The notes beneath the pieces are model-generated. The model searched no databases. It was not told the origin of the DNA and saw nothing but the letters and a program-made list of their open reading frames with translations. From an uncultured Prevotellaceae bacterium (GTDB lineage Bacteria > Bacteroidota > Bacteroidia > Bacteroidales > Muribaculaceae): a stretch of 64,000 bases of DNA. Where the stretch lies: positions 27,607 through 91,606 of the forward strand of contig CAMVAP010000005.1 in the NCBI GenBank assembly GCA_947165485.1. The letters run 5' to 3'. Made by a program: the position numbers and the translations under genes. Positions within the stretch are counted from its first letter, which is position 1, and each line of letters opens with the position of its first letter. Of the stretch, positions 18,501 to 27,460 are shown piece by piece.

Positions 18501-20373
18501 GGTGTTCTGCTACGCTTGGGAAAATGGTGATGGCCTATATACCGACGGCTACAACCGTATTCTGGAAAATTGGCCTGGCCACGTGTGCGAGCCCGTGGGC
18601 ATCGACCCCGTTACCGGTTATGAGGTGTGGCGCTATGACTTGGGCACTATCTCCAGCATCGAGGAGGCCCCCGACGGCATCCTCTTCAACGATGGTGACC
18701 CCAATGCCCTGAGCGACAACAAGGAGCAGACGGGTGACTTTGAGTACATCAATGGTGGCGTGTACGATTATCTGGGTCTGTTTGACGGCGCTTACACGTT
18801 GAACAACCTCATCCGCACCGCGGCTAAGGAAGTGCGCTACACCGTGAGCAACGACCTGCTCGCTGTGTATTACGATCCCAATGCAGTCACCACCATTGAG
18901 TATCAAAACGAGTACGGTGAGGACACCTCCGAGGACATCAAGGGCGCACTCTATGCCAAGGATTTGAACCAGTATGGCGAGAAGTCTGTCATGCCCAATG
19001 ACGACGTCACCGACTATGTTTATCAGACCTGCGGCAGCAACCACACCCCTGGCCGCTCCCAGATCATGATCAAGAAGACAACCTATGACCAGAGCAACTG
19101 GGTGAAGCTCGTCATGTCGCCCAACTACGACGGCGGCAACCCCGAGCCGGTTGACAAGAACGAGCGTCCCAATCTCGCTCAATATGTGGGTCACATCATT
19201 CCCGCCGGCACCCTTGATGTGTTCATGACCGACACCGTCAACCCCACGGCACATGTGCTGGACATCAAGATGGGTGAAACGATGTCCTACGAGCCCAATG
19301 TATATATCTCGGCACACTTCAACGACACGGTGGTATTCAACTACACCCACCGCGACTGGCAGCCCAAGGACGAGAACGGCAATCCTGCCTATAAGGGCAA
19401 TTACCGCACCAAACCAGTGGTCACTTGGAACTACACCTATGACGAGCAAGGCAACGTGAGTGGCGTGAGTGGCGGCACCGTGACGCGCGAGCGGGTTGTG
19501 AAAGAACCTTATTACATGTACTATGTGGCTCCCAAGCCTCAAGAGCTGGCTTACATCACATGGGTGGTCTATGACAACTATAATGACCCAACTCAGTGGC
19601 AGGGATATGTGCATGGTGAGTACCATCCTTACACCTCGGCCAACGGCAGCGACACTCCGCCCAGCGACCCGGGTCGATTCTACGGACCGATGAACTGGGA
19701 CCGCAGCATCCAGCTCACTGCCAATGACTACAATAATATGAAGAACCTGAGCACTACCGAGATTGAAGAGTACCTCAGTCAAGGCGCTCATTCCAGTGAC
19801 TATGGTCCCTACAGCAATGGATACATGCAGTATGGCGGTATCAAGGTCAACTGGTCGCTGTTTGACAACGAGGGCAACGGTGGCCCCTGGTGGCAGATCT
19901 TCAAGCCTGGACAGGCCTACAAATTCCTGGCTATCATCCGTTATGCCCGTGGTAGCGGCGAGACAAACAGTGGCAACAACTGCTGCTATCAGCCTAGCAT
20001 CGGCTACTATGTAAAGGATCAGGACACTGCACCCTATCAGGACCGGGGCACTGTATTCAGCGCACCGCGTCGCGATCAAGAAGCACCCTCGGGTTATATC
20101 AACATGTACTTCTCCAGCTATGACGACCTGGACCAGAGCAAGTTCATCATCTTCCCCATCAAGGCCAGCGCCAGCAACTCCCGTGGTGATGAGATCGGCA
20201 ATGTCACCGAGGTCAAGGAGGTGATTGCCGAGGTCAATGTGCCGCGCGACATCGTGTCGGTGAACTACTACAACCTGATGGGTGTCGAGAGCGACAAGCC
20301 CTTTGACGGCATCAACATTGTGGTCACTACCTATAGTGACGGCACAAGAACCTCCCGCAAGATCCTGCGATAA
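15571..20373 (+). CDS. Large secreted protein with multiple CBM26/SusF-like starch-binding-type modules and a C-terminal sorting domain
   Basis: A 1600-residue secreted protein. After a signal peptide (LALMLCLAASIPQIQA) come repeated modules of the CBM26-like type, each with an aromatic core and W/F-PG motif: about residues 30-105, 130-215, 340-425, 565-680 and 955-1060. They are interleaved with SusE/SusF/pullulanase-like immunoglobulin-type modules near 240, 447 and 685 (each opening with a YYVVG- or YYITG-type strand). Residues ~1080-1550 are unassigned. The last ~45 residues (VSVNYYNLMGVESDKPFDGI to the end) resemble a type IX secretion sorting domain, so it is probably cell-surface-bound. 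No catalytic domain was recognised. A role in capturing starch-like glucans is inferred from the modules. Confidence 0.8.
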   Translation: MKNLRFLTKTCFRQLALMLCLAASIPQIQADVTILVRGTAPHIHVFNTDGTPPTDGSTGWPGIQMTNSTTSSDGTTWYYVNYEGLNSCSIVFNNGNSGNNNQTWDIDNVSGTNYYYSNGSNYYLNLTVAKDKAGYVFFEDTYNWGGTLRAHCWNDNYSTEWPGDIMTFVGGTNGGRNVYAWSNETSTPGMIIFTNKNGGTQQTGDLTYVNGRYYYNNGNSTNDDYSNLAFPTLPTAPVVPDYYVVGDDALIGYNWATNANSLMTESSGTYTWTKTGIHLNIGTYKLKVLDSNNTWYGGNDGGNVEVCANENGTYTLTVNFDPSTGIVTATLNRTATDATQAYNIYVRYTGSVDPSHVYLHTWNSAASYNEWPGTALSDLTTQTINGYTYYVYTINTTASSIGLLFNENGSSSTQTGDLSAQPGDNYFTYGGGSSVTGPSTEPDAMVNYYITGSEGLGLGWSHDNPTALTYNETTQLYSYTYNVEKDGTYNFIFANGTSDNWDTFNANYRIGPQSGNQAIALNNNWVGTQLAHTDGGSYQINCAAGQVTIYFNPATMQFKVDATAPTYQYTFYIYPSDGATTPHIYLWDNATPENIYTHAFPGNEVTATEVLADGRTWYKYSTTILVDVLNAIVSGGGSNADNTKTKNITNFEPGTYYIVWDPVRANGDEYNHFELYNNPPSAVGDHKLFIHGGYYHGGQTFSYTSNTGSELKYDGNTGNYYINNITLSSNATFCFTTLLGEDWQSVGTRYGNGGADGYTVNPTGSTNYLEVTDSRINTNMSMGVWSETYGEYKMFTAGVYNIIANPTQGWVKLIKTDHKNLSPMNVYLEQTGNVEIDNIMTPGTTYTTAMFSGYWPLSAYNQEQGGWDPNSDSQHYPVTYIGDTTTVDGKKWWHWQVSASIAEVFFTRTNKEPFQSETIHRRAGVMWYTWDEENGQTVMTDHTREYFEAAANALPSNAVVIEGHYYVYFINTLGWDRVFCYAWENGDGLYTDGYNRILENWPGHVCEPVGIDPVTGYEVWRYDLGTISSIEEAPDGILFNDGDPNALSDNKEQTGDFEYINGGVYDYLGLFDGAYTLNNLIRTAAKEVRYTVSNDLLAVYYDPNAVTTIEYQNEYGEDTSEDIKGALYAKDLNQYGEKSVMPNDDVTDYVYQTCGSNHTPGRSQIMIKKTTYDQSNWVKLVMSPNYDGGNPEPVDKNERPNLAQYVGHIIPAGTLDVFMTDTVNPTAHVLDIKMGETMSYEPNVYISAHFNDTVVFNYTHRDWQPKDENGNPAYKGNYRTKPVVTWNYTYDEQGNVSGVSGGTVTRERVVKEPYYMYYVAPKPQELAYITWVVYDNYNDPTQWQGYVHGEYHPYTSANGSDTPPSDPGRFYGPMNWDRSIQLTANDYNNMKNLSTTEIEEYLSQGAHSSDYGPYSNGYMQYGGIKVNWSLFDNEGNGGPWWQIFKPGQAYKFLAIIRYARGSGETNSGNNCCYQPSIGYYVKDQDTAPYQDRGTVFSAPRRDQEAPSGYINMYFSSYDDLDQSKFIIFPIKASASNSRGDEIGNVTEVKEVIAEVNVPRDIVSVNYYNLMGVESDKPFDGINIVVTTYSDGTRTSRKILR

Positions 20374-20396
20374 ACTCAGTATCAAGCGATAACTAT

Positions 20397-20434
20397 GCGA
20401 GAGCCGCGACCAGCAAAATGGCCACGGCTCTCGC
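20397..20434 (+). terminator. Hairpin terminator after the CBM26-type gene
   Basis: GCGAGAGCCG (20397-20406) pairs with CGGCTCTCGC (20425-20434), 24 bases past the stop codon, followed by a weak T-containing stretch. Confidence 0.65.
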
Positions 20435-20557
20435 TATTCGATTCAATTGTTAATTACGTTAACCGCCCCGCACGACCTCAATGACACACATCGCACCCCA
20501 CTAGAATGAGCCAGGCAAGCAGTTCGGCCAATATTTTTCAAATTAATGCAAGAATGC

Positions 20558-20588
20558 TTTGTTTTATTCAATATAATCAGTAAATTTG
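20558..20588 (+). promoter_or_regulatory. Promoter of the dockerin-bearing protein gene
   Basis: A -33 TTTG at 20558-20561 and a -7 TAAATTTG at 20581-20588 with 19 bases between match the Bacteroidota consensus. Transcription would begin near 20595, giving a ~78-base leader before the chosen start at 20673. Confidence 0.78.
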
Positions 20589-20672
20589 TGGGCTTAATTG
20601 CACTACCATCAAAATTTTCACGATTTATTTTTATTTTTTTATTTATCATTAATCAATAAACCTAACATCAAA

Positions 20673-22061
20673 ATGACAAGAATTTCTAGACTGATTGCTC
20701 TTGCCACAATGGCACTCGTGTGCTTCAATATCGTGGCCCAGAACATCACTTTCCGTGGCGTGTACCAAACCAGCCGTGACGATGCCTATCCTAATGGCTA
20801 CTACAGTGAGTATGTGGGCTGGAGCAGCACCTACATGAAGCCCATCTTCATCGTTCAACAGGGTCTCTACAAGATGGAGTGGAACGGCAACACGCTCGCC
20901 ATGCCCGAGAAGTTTCCCGCTATCAACAAGGACGAGTTCAGCAGCAATGGCATGATTACCGATGAAGCCAAGGCTCTGTGGGTAACCAACTTCAATATGA
21001 TGTATGCCAACTCTGGCGCTATCATTGCCGACGGTATCCTCACCACCGTCATGTCACGCACCGACATGGATGGTAACAGCGGGGCACACGTGGTGCCTGG
21101 TGCATCGGTCAACGACACGACCCGTTTTGCCGTACGCAAGTGGAATGCCGCTACCGGCGACCTCATCAGTGAGGAAATACGACCCGCTTGGGACTGCCTG
21201 CAGTCGGCTGGCATGGCTAGGAATCCTAAGGACGGCAAGGTGTACGGCTTGTTCTATATTGCCAATAAATATCTCCCTGATTCTCTGCTCAACGATCCCG
21301 ATTTCTTTGCCGACGAAGCTGCCGACTCGACCGATAGCGGCTACGCTATCTGCACCATCGATCTCGACAAGATGGAAATCACCCAGATCACCCCGGGCAT
21401 GTACTATCACAACTTCATCACATTCACCATCAACAGCGAGGGACGCGCATTCGCTCTGACCAGTGGCGGAACAGCAGCTGTGCTCGGTGACGATGGCCGC
21501 TACTATGACATTAACGGCAACCTGTCAGGTGCTCATCTGTTTGAGTTTGACCTCACCACTGGACGCATCATTGCCGACAACCGCTCCAACACAGGCTACA
21601 TGTCACAAGTGAAGCGCCAGGCAGCCTGCTTCAGCAAGAACGACCCCAACAAGATGTACTGGATGGGATACTTCAATAGCGGCCTTGGATATGACGACAG
21701 CGGCAACTGGAATCCACTGCCCGACAAGAACTGGTTGACCAATGGCAAGTATGACACTTCTCTCTATGAGGTTGATGTCACAACCGGTGAGGCACATCGC
21801 ATCAGCAACATCGACGACCGCTACATGTTTGCCTACATGTGGATTGACGGCGAGGAGGAGACTCTTCCCACAGTCGTCCGCGGTGATGTGAACAATGACG
21901 GTAAAGTCACCATCGATGACGCAAGCAATCTGATCGACTACCTGCTCACTGGCAACGCACAGGACATTAGCCTGGACAACACCGACTGTGACAACGATGG
22001 CAACGTCAACATCAACGATGCCTCCGCACTCATCGATTACCTGCTCTCAGGCGCCTGGTAA
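20673..22061 (+). CDS. Secreted protein with C-terminal dockerin-type EF-hand pair
   Basis: The start at 20673 is chosen because it begins a signal peptide (MTRISRLIALATMALVCFNIVAQ) and because the longer frame from 20598 would start at the predicted transcription start. The mature part (about 370 residues) has repeated short strands such as PIFIVQQGLYKMEWNG and LFEFDLTTGRIIAD, suggesting a beta-propeller or similar repeat fold, but no known family was recognised. The last ~60 residues hold two dockerin F-hand motifs (GDVNNDGKVTIDDASNLIDY and DCDNDGNVNINDASALIDY), each a calcium loop plus helix. In Bacteroidota without cellulosomes such domains usually serve unknown surface or partner-binding roles. 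It is transcribed separately from the upstream CBM26-type gene. Confidence 0.78.
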   Translation: MTRISRLIALATMALVCFNIVAQNITFRGVYQTSRDDAYPNGYYSEYVGWSSTYMKPIFIVQQGLYKMEWNGNTLAMPEKFPAINKDEFSSNGMITDEAKALWVTNFNMMYANSGAIIADGILTTVMSRTDMDGNSGAHVVPGASVNDTTRFAVRKWNAATGDLISEEIRPAWDCLQSAGMARNPKDGKVYGLFYIANKYLPDSLLNDPDFFADEAADSTDSGYAICTIDLDKMEITQITPGMYYHNFITFTINSEGRAFALTSGGTAAVLGDDGRYYDINGNLSGAHLFEFDLTTGRIIADNRSNTGYMSQVKRQAACFSKNDPNKMYWMGYFNSGLGYDDSGNWNPLPDKNWLTNGKYDTSLYEVDVTTGEAHRISNIDDRYMFAYMWIDGEEETLPTVVRGDVNNDGKVTIDDASNLIDYLLTGNAQDISLDNTDCDNDGNVNINDASALIDYLLSGAW

Positions 22062-22104
22062 TCACCTGGCCATAACACATTAAGCGCCCACATGACAGGG
22101 CACA

Positions 22105-22139
22105 AAGAGAGCCGACTCAATCATCAAGCCGGCTCTCTT
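22105..22139. terminator. Bidirectional hairpin between convergent genes
   Basis: AAGAGAGCCG (22105-22114) pairs with CGGCTCTCTT (22130-22139), followed on the plus strand by GTTCTATTCATT. It lies between the convergent dockerin-protein gene and the last gene of the polysaccharide locus and could end both transcripts. The stem resembles that of the hairpin at 20397-20434 (core GAGAGCCG). Confidence 0.72.
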
Positions 22140-22163
22140 GTTCTATTCATTAAAGACTTAGCC

Positions 22164-22919
22164 TTACTTGACCAAGCCCAACTTCCACCTAAGTTTGAAC
22201 AAAGCAATTCCAATCACGCGGTGCAACATCCTAGAAAGCCACATCTTGACAGGATTCTGTTTTTGCCACGTTCTGGCATACCAATGGATTGACCTTGTTC
22301 TATCGGTCTTCTTCAGGCGCCCAGTAATATCTTCAAACGGGTTGAAATAGTCCTCAGGGTAAATCCAGACGCCATCGACCTGCTGCAAATCTTCATGTTT
22401 CTGCAAGCCTACCTGCACCAGCAACTTGGTCGTATGATAAACAACTGTACCACTAATGATGCTGCCGTCGTCACGCAGGTAGCTAAGACCCGAATAATAA
22501 TCCAGCACCTTTTTATAAAAGCCAGTTCCAGCTGGGGCTCCAATGCCCAAGCCAGGGTTTACCAATGGATACCCGATAAAAACTTCAGGTATGGCTTTGC
22601 ACATTGATTCAACACCCATAAAAGGGCCTTTCTCAACAATGTCATCAATTGGCTTGATGACTTCGACGTCGGTGTCAAAATACAAGCCACCATAGTGATA
22701 CAGGATCCAAAACCGGGCATAATCACTCACAAAGGCATATTTACCAACACTGTATGCCTGGGCAGTGTACGGGATGATATTGACATCAAAGTTGTCCTCG
22801 TTCCACTCCTTGATCTCATAATCAGGCAGGTACTTGCGCCAACTCTCAATGCACTTCACCGCACTGTCAGGCAACGGATTGCGCCCAAACCAGCAATAAT
22901 GAATCACCTTAGGTATCAT
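22164..22919 (-). CDS. Glycosyltransferase of the OCH1/Gly_transf_sug type
   Basis: A 251-residue protein with the GT32-like pattern: IPKVIHYCWFGRNPLPD at the start, SWRKYLPDYEIKEWNE, and the metal-binding DxD in YHYGGLYFDTDVEV (near residue 95). It is expected to add a sugar, with inverted or retained linkage unknown, to a lipid-linked glycan in the cytoplasm. It is the last gene of the polysaccharide locus, 52 bases after the WbsX-like gene, and is full length for the family. Confidence 0.86.
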   Translation of the reverse strand: MIPKVIHYCWFGRNPLPDSAVKCIESWRKYLPDYEIKEWNEDNFDVNIIPYTAQAYSVGKYAFVSDYARFWILYHYGGLYFDTDVEVIKPIDDIVEKGPFMGVESMCKAIPEVFIGYPLVNPGLGIGAPAGTGFYKKVLDYYSGLSYLRDDGSIISGTVVYHTTKLLVQVGLQKHEDLQQVDGVWIYPEDYFNPFEDITGRLKKTDRTRSIHWYARTWQKQNPVKMWLSRMLHRVIGIALFKLRWKLGLVK

Positions 22920-22971
22920 CTCGTTTTCTATTTCGTGTTATAACAATGAGCACATTATCAAGCATGCTGTT

Positions 22972-24063
22972 TCAAGTCAAGCAATCCTTGAGAACATCAA
23001 GGTATTGGGTGCCGAATTCGGCATCAGGCTCCACATAGTTGCCCTCACCCCACTCGTTCCACGAGCGCAGGAAGAGGATGCGATGCTCTGGTCGTTTTGC
23101 CTGGATGACATCTATAGCCTGCTCCACATGGGTTTTAAACAACTCAGGAGTCGATCCATAATAGATAACCGCCTTATTAGCCCCACGAGGCGAACGGTCA
23201 AAATTAGCGACAATCGTCGGATAAACATTCTCTAATCGATCGACCTCGGTAAAATAATGGCTGATGATGTCACGATAATGATATTTCTTGAGCAGGAGGC
23301 GGGAATCACAACAACGGTGCAACTTGGTAAAAAGATATGTTTTGAGCCAGGATGTCCTCATCTCGGCAGAATAGAAGTTCTCCCAACACATGGCGTCAAA
23401 CCCCAGGTCCAGTGTACGTCTATATTTCCTCACCGGACCACCCTGAAGTCCCACAAAGTGCACGCCTGTTAAACCATTTTCTATCGCCAATCGGTTCCAA
23501 ATCTCCATGAAATGAGCCGGATCGGGTAAGTTAATTGGCGACCAAATCAGGAACAATGGCTTGCCCTCCACGGTAATGTAACGTTTGTCCCTAAATGCGG
23601 GCAACACTTGGTGAAAATGCGCAATGATATCCTCGTCACCTGGATAAGTCTGCTCAATCAGGATGCGGGAGCCCTCAGTCTTATTGTACTTGGTCCAGTC
23701 TTTAAATTTCCAGGTATGGTTCGCCCAACCCAAACAAAAAGGGAAATCGGGACGACCTGAATGCAGCACCTCGTTAAACGGGCGTTCAAGCAACTGCCTG
23801 CCGTTTCCAAACCAGTAATGCCAATAACAAAAGCCTTCTATACCGGCATTACGTGCCAATTCGGCCTGCCTTTCCCTCACTGCGGGATCAAGCAAGTTGT
23901 AGTATCCCAACTCACCAGGAACCTTGGGCTGGACATGACCCTTGAAGAGCGGCTTGGCATTCTTGACGCTCGTCCACTCGGTAAATCCCTTGCCCCACCA
24001 CTGGTTGTTCTCGGGAATTTCGTGAAACTGGGGTAGATAAAATGCTATAACCCTAGCCTTCAT
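22972..24063 (-). CDS. WbsX-like / GH99-like domain protein of the polysaccharide locus
   Basis: A 363-residue protein of the glycosyltransferase WbsX (GH99-like) family: VIAFYLPQFHEIPENNQWWG at the start, EWTSVKNAKPLFKGH, GIEGFCYWHYWFGNG near residue 100, FCLGWANHTW, and RSWNEWGEGNYVEPD near the end. The fold is a TIM barrel related to endo-mannosidases (GH99). Members occur in O-antigen and capsule clusters, where they may hydrolyse or transfer glycans; the exact reaction is unproven. Its start overlaps the stop of the DUF616 gene by four bases (ATGA), indicating translational coupling. Confidence 0.86.
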   Translation of the reverse strand: MKARVIAFYLPQFHEIPENNQWWGKGFTEWTSVKNAKPLFKGHVQPKVPGELGYYNLLDPAVRERQAELARNAGIEGFCYWHYWFGNGRQLLERPFNEVLHSGRPDFPFCLGWANHTWKFKDWTKYNKTEGSRILIEQTYPGDEDIIAHFHQVLPAFRDKRYITVEGKPLFLIWSPINLPDPAHFMEIWNRLAIENGLTGVHFVGLQGGPVRKYRRTLDLGFDAMCWENFYSAEMRTSWLKTYLFTKLHRCCDSRLLLKKYHYRDIISHYFTEVDRLENVYPTIVANFDRSPRGANKAVIYYGSTPELFKTHVEQAIDVIQAKRPEHRILFLRSWNEWGEGNYVEPDAEFGTQYLDVLKDCLT

Positions 24064-24959
24064 CTCGTCATAATTAATTTAAACAATCTTGGAAAACTTG
24101 AGATGATGGTGATAATTCCATCACAATATAGCATAGCAACCGGATGCGGTGACTTATACATTGCCAACCATCGGTTGAGATGTTTCTCCTTATTGAACGA
24201 TTTACTCTTGATGCGAAGTTTTTCTATCAAACCGCGTTTAACCAGTTTAGTTCTTACCACATTTTCCCGTCCATCATGGTCAACCAGGCGAAAATGGGTA
24301 CTTGTCCTCGTGTCTTCGCCCTGTGGCAGGAAATAGTTAAGCTCAACATTGTGCTTCCACAGGCAATACATGTAAGAGAACTGGTCCCTAGACGAATAAT
24401 TCACGATCCATTGCCACCAGTCATCATCCACCGATTTCATCCTCACGGTGTGGCGCCTGTAGATGACATTATTCTCATTTAAACCATAGTGCCGCGGGAA
24501 TCCCAGTTCATAGAGCCGATGGCACTGCTTGATGGCAACGTAATCATGCTCCAACAGGTTCTGGCACATGTCAAATGAGTGCTCATAGATACAATCGCGG
24601 CCTGTTAACACCAACTTGATGCCGGCATATTCAATTCCCTGATTAAACAGTTCTATGAACCGGTCATATACCCATTGATCCTGGATTTGAATATTAGCAT
24701 CGATATATAACGATGCCTTGTAGCCACACAGCATGGCCACGGGGTGTGTCTTGGGATAACGGGAAAGCCGCTTATTGTCTCCCTTAACCACTTCGGGAAT
24801 TGGTCTGATGCACCAATGGCCAACGCGGGCCGCCTTGATATCATTAGTGAACAGGATATAGTCAAACCTCTCATCGGTAACAACAGGCTGCAACACGTCG
24901 TCATAGCCGCCCACCAGAACCGTATATACCACAAAGTCGCTCACCGCTTGATTGGGCAT
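24060..24959 (-). CDS. DUF616 (TOD1/MUCI70-like) glycosyltransferase
   Basis: A 299-residue protein. Residues ~8-200 match DUF616 (FVVYTVLVGGYDDVLQPV, RFDYILFTNDI, NKRLSRYPKTHPVAML), with a putative metal site in ASLYIDANIQI (near 90). The family includes eukaryotic TOD1/MUCI70 and bacterial genes in surface-glycan clusters; donor and acceptor are unknown. It overlaps the TupA-like gene's end by 19 bases and the next gene's start by four, so it is translated as part of a tight operon. Confidence 0.8.
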   Translation of the reverse strand: MPNQAVSDFVVYTVLVGGYDDVLQPVVTDERFDYILFTNDIKAARVGHWCIRPIPEVVKGDNKRLSRYPKTHPVAMLCGYKASLYIDANIQIQDQWVYDRFIELFNQGIEYAGIKLVLTGRDCIYEHSFDMCQNLLEHDYVAIKQCHRLYELGFPRHYGLNENNVIYRRHTVRMKSVDDDWWQWIVNYSSRDQFSYMYCLWKHNVELNYFLPQGEDTRTSTHFRLVDHDGRENVVRTKLVKRGLIEKLRIKSKSFNKEKHLNRWLAMYKSPHPVAMLYCDGIITIISSFPRLFKLIMTR

Positions 24960-25852
24960 CGTTTTGCGGGAAGAACAACTTGCTCCCCAAGGTGGTTAAG
25001 ATGCGATTGCGCCTTATTGAGCATTCTGCCCTTGTTGCCCGAGAGCGTCATTTCTCCAAAATAGAGTTTGCCGTTAGCCTCATAAAAATCGACTCTCACT
25101 TGAGGGAACCCACGGGAAAGGGTTGACGCTGCCGCAATCATTTCATCCAAGCACTGGGGACGCGGCACGATTCCTCGACCATCCTGGTAATAATCATCAA
25201 ACACCGAACACTCGGGGTGACAATTCCAGTCCAAGTCGTACACATTGGTATAAACGTGTTCTTGGGTCCGGTCATAATAAACCCATACACACTCAACCTG
25301 CCCGTCAAACGCCCATAACTTGTAATCAACCAGAGTAGAGGAGTAATCACATTTAGCATCCTCAATCCATTCCTCGGCAAGGACAAGAGGCCTAATTTTA
25401 TTATAGTATGGCTCGCAATTCAAGTAACCGAATTTCCGTCTCAAGCGCTGATTAATCTGAGCATTGAGCTCTTCTTTATTGAAGCCGCTTGCCTTGTCTA
25501 TCAAGAATGTCGAGCCACTGTCATGATTGCACTTGAGCACAAACCGCCCTGGCAGCGAGTCATAGTCAATGTCTCGGGCATCGGCCCACACGCCATACAA
25601 TTTTATCAAGAGTGACCCAAGCCCCCTTTCCTCAACAAAACCACGCACCCTGTACTTGTCGGCAAGCTGCGGCCATTGGCTGGTATCGGAATAGCACATC
25701 AGCCACTGGATTTTTTCATTCAGGTCACGAGGATGATCCCAGTCTATCTTGTGGCCAAACAGATGAGGCCACTCGTGGTCGATAATCAACTTGGGATAAT
25801 GATCCACCAGCAACTTGCGGATCTGCCATTTGAGCTGACGCTTGATGCTCAT
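24941..25852 (-). CDS. TupA-like ATP-grasp protein
   Basis: A member of the TupA-like ATP-grasp family (LNEKIQWLMCYSDTSQW, KYRVRGFVEERGLG, RFVLKCNHDSGSTF, and EEWIED near residue 150). TupA ligates amino acids or polyglutamate to cell-wall polymers; relatives in capsule clusters probably attach amino acids or other carboxylates to sugars (inference). The start is set at 25852 because that ATG overlaps the preceding flippase gene's stop in an ATGA; the open frame extends to 25885 but would then overlap the flippase gene by 37 bases. About 303 residues. Confidence 0.8.
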   Translation of the reverse strand: MSIKRQLKWQIRKLLVDHYPKLIIDHEWPHLFGHKIDWDHPRDLNEKIQWLMCYSDTSQWPQLADKYRVRGFVEERGLGSLLIKLYGVWADARDIDYDSLPGRFVLKCNHDSGSTFLIDKASGFNKEELNAQINQRLRRKFGYLNCEPYYNKIRPLVLAEEWIEDAKCDYSSTLVDYKLWAFDGQVECVWVYYDRTQEHVYTNVYDLDWNCHPECSVFDDYYQDGRGIVPRPQCLDEMIAAASTLSRGFPQVRVDFYEANGKLYFGEMTLSGNKGRMLNKAQSHLNHLGEQVVLPAKRCPIKR

Positions 25853-27366
25853 CGACTTATAGAATGCGCCAAATAGCTCCAGCACTTCTCGCGCTCACCA
25901 CGATTCAGCCCCAAGAAAAGCACCATCATTGTACCAATAACGCCCGTCACAACAAATCCCAGGACCTGTTGGCCTGTCGTCGCTATGTCCAACTGGCTGT
26001 AGGCCATAATATAGCACACCATGATAGCCGCAATTATCAATGGCTTGGTATATGCATCGCGCATGAACGACTTGACATCAAAATCATAAATCACCTTCAT
26101 CAGCGCCAGCTGGGTAATGCGGCAGATGACATCAGCAATCACATATAGCACAAGAATCGTCACTGGGGGATACCCCATCTTGTATAGCACATAACCCACG
26201 GGCAACGTGAGCAGAAACCAGAACGAATAGGTGATCTTGAACCACTTGATCTTGCCCAGCGCATCCTTGAGTCGCAGGATGCCCCCACCCGTGCCAGCGA
26301 CAACAATGGTAATCAACATGACACGGCAAAACAACGGGGTGTATTCAGGAACAACACCCAGCCACAGACGCAACAGCAATTCCACCTCAACAAACAGCGG
26401 GAATGCCACCATCAACGACAAGAGCTGGCACATGCGACAAGACCTGCTAGCAATGAAAGATGCCCTTGCCAGGTCACCTCGGCCTACGCTTTGGGTGATT
26501 TGCGGTGAAGCCGCTACGTCAAAATTGACCGTAAATGATTCAACAAACGCCTGCACCGTCCTAGCGATGCCAAAGGCTCCATTAACCACGGTACCAAAGA
26601 AAAAATTGATGAGCATATTGGAACCCTGGGAACGGCCCATCAACGCAAACGCCGACATTATGGTATAATTGTTAAACACCAGCAGTTCCTTATACTCCTT
26701 GAAGCGGTTACAGAACTTCCACTTCACCAGCCCAGGCCACATGCGGAAACACAGATAATGATAAACGACAAACGAAATCAACGTTGTTGCCGTCATGATC
26801 ACCGCATAAAAACGCAACGCATTACCACTATAAAAGAGAAGCAGAATAACCAGCCCTAATTTAACCAGGGCATTGATGGTGTCTATTACAGCAATCAGTA
26901 AGAAACGCTCCTTAGCGACAAACACGCTCTGATAAGGCACATTGATGATACCCACACAGGTAACAAGTGTTGACACCTGGAACACAAACATCGCATCACT
27001 GGCTTTACCAGGTTCAACATTCAGGTAGTTGAGTATGTAGAAGATGCCAACGGTTTCAGCCAACAACAGAACAATCACCGCAAATGCAATGTGATTGACC
27101 TGGCAGATATTGAATAATCTGTTAGGATCGCCTTCAGGCTTGCCCATTTCATAATTCAGAAATCTGATAGTCGTTGACGATAAAGCTCCAGCAATAACAG
27201 CAAACAACGATAAGACACCACCAACGACACCATACAAGCCATAATCCGACACACCCAACGCCTGCAGCACAAACCGAGCCGTCAGCAAGCCTATCACCGT
27301 TGTCACCAACAGCCTGACATACACAACAACCGTATTCCTAGCAATCAGCCTATCACCCGCCTCCAC
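25849..27366 (-). CDS. Polysaccharide flippase, Wzx/MATE-type (flippase 2)
   Basis: A 505-residue membrane protein with 12-14 predicted helices. The N-terminus (RLIARNTVVVYVRLLVTTVI, then ALGVSDYGLYGVVGGVLSLF) is typical of MOP-superfamily polysaccharide exporters, which flip undecaprenyl-linked repeat units across the inner membrane. It is one of two flippase genes in this locus; the other is at 37392. The gap to the GT8 gene upstream is about 95 bases, and it is coupled to the TupA-like gene downstream by ATGA. Confidence 0.86.
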   Translation of the reverse strand: MEAGDRLIARNTVVVYVRLLVTTVIGLLTARFVLQALGVSDYGLYGVVGGVLSLFAVIAGALSSTTIRFLNYEMGKPEGDPNRLFNICQVNHIAFAVIVLLLAETVGIFYILNYLNVEPGKASDAMFVFQVSTLVTCVGIINVPYQSVFVAKERFLLIAVIDTINALVKLGLVILLLFYSGNALRFYAVIMTATTLISFVVYHYLCFRMWPGLVKWKFCNRFKEYKELLVFNNYTIMSAFALMGRSQGSNMLINFFFGTVVNGAFGIARTVQAFVESFTVNFDVAASPQITQSVGRGDLARASFIASRSCRMCQLLSLMVAFPLFVEVELLLRLWLGVVPEYTPLFCRVMLITIVVAGTGGGILRLKDALGKIKWFKITYSFWFLLTLPVGYVLYKMGYPPVTILVLYVIADVICRITQLALMKVIYDFDVKSFMRDAYTKPLIIAAIMVCYIMAYSQLDIATTGQQVLGFVVTGVIGTMMVLFLGLNRGEREKCWSYLAHSISR

Positions 27367-27460
27367 CGTCTGCTCCTATCACCTCTACCTGGCACAATAA
27401 GTAACCAGTATTGCGTCCACTTGGTCCAAAGATCAAGGCATATTCACAATAACAACGCCT

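Noticed and set aside
18535..20385. Minus-strand open frame of 616 codons inside the CBM26-type gene
   Set aside because: It lies antisense in a strongly supported gene, has no signal peptide or domain, and its composition (Val, Ile, His, Gly-rich) is typical of a shadow frame of GC-rich codons.
20598..20672. Upstream extension of the dockerin-protein gene
   Set aside because: It begins at the predicted transcription start and would place 25 residues before an otherwise good signal peptide.
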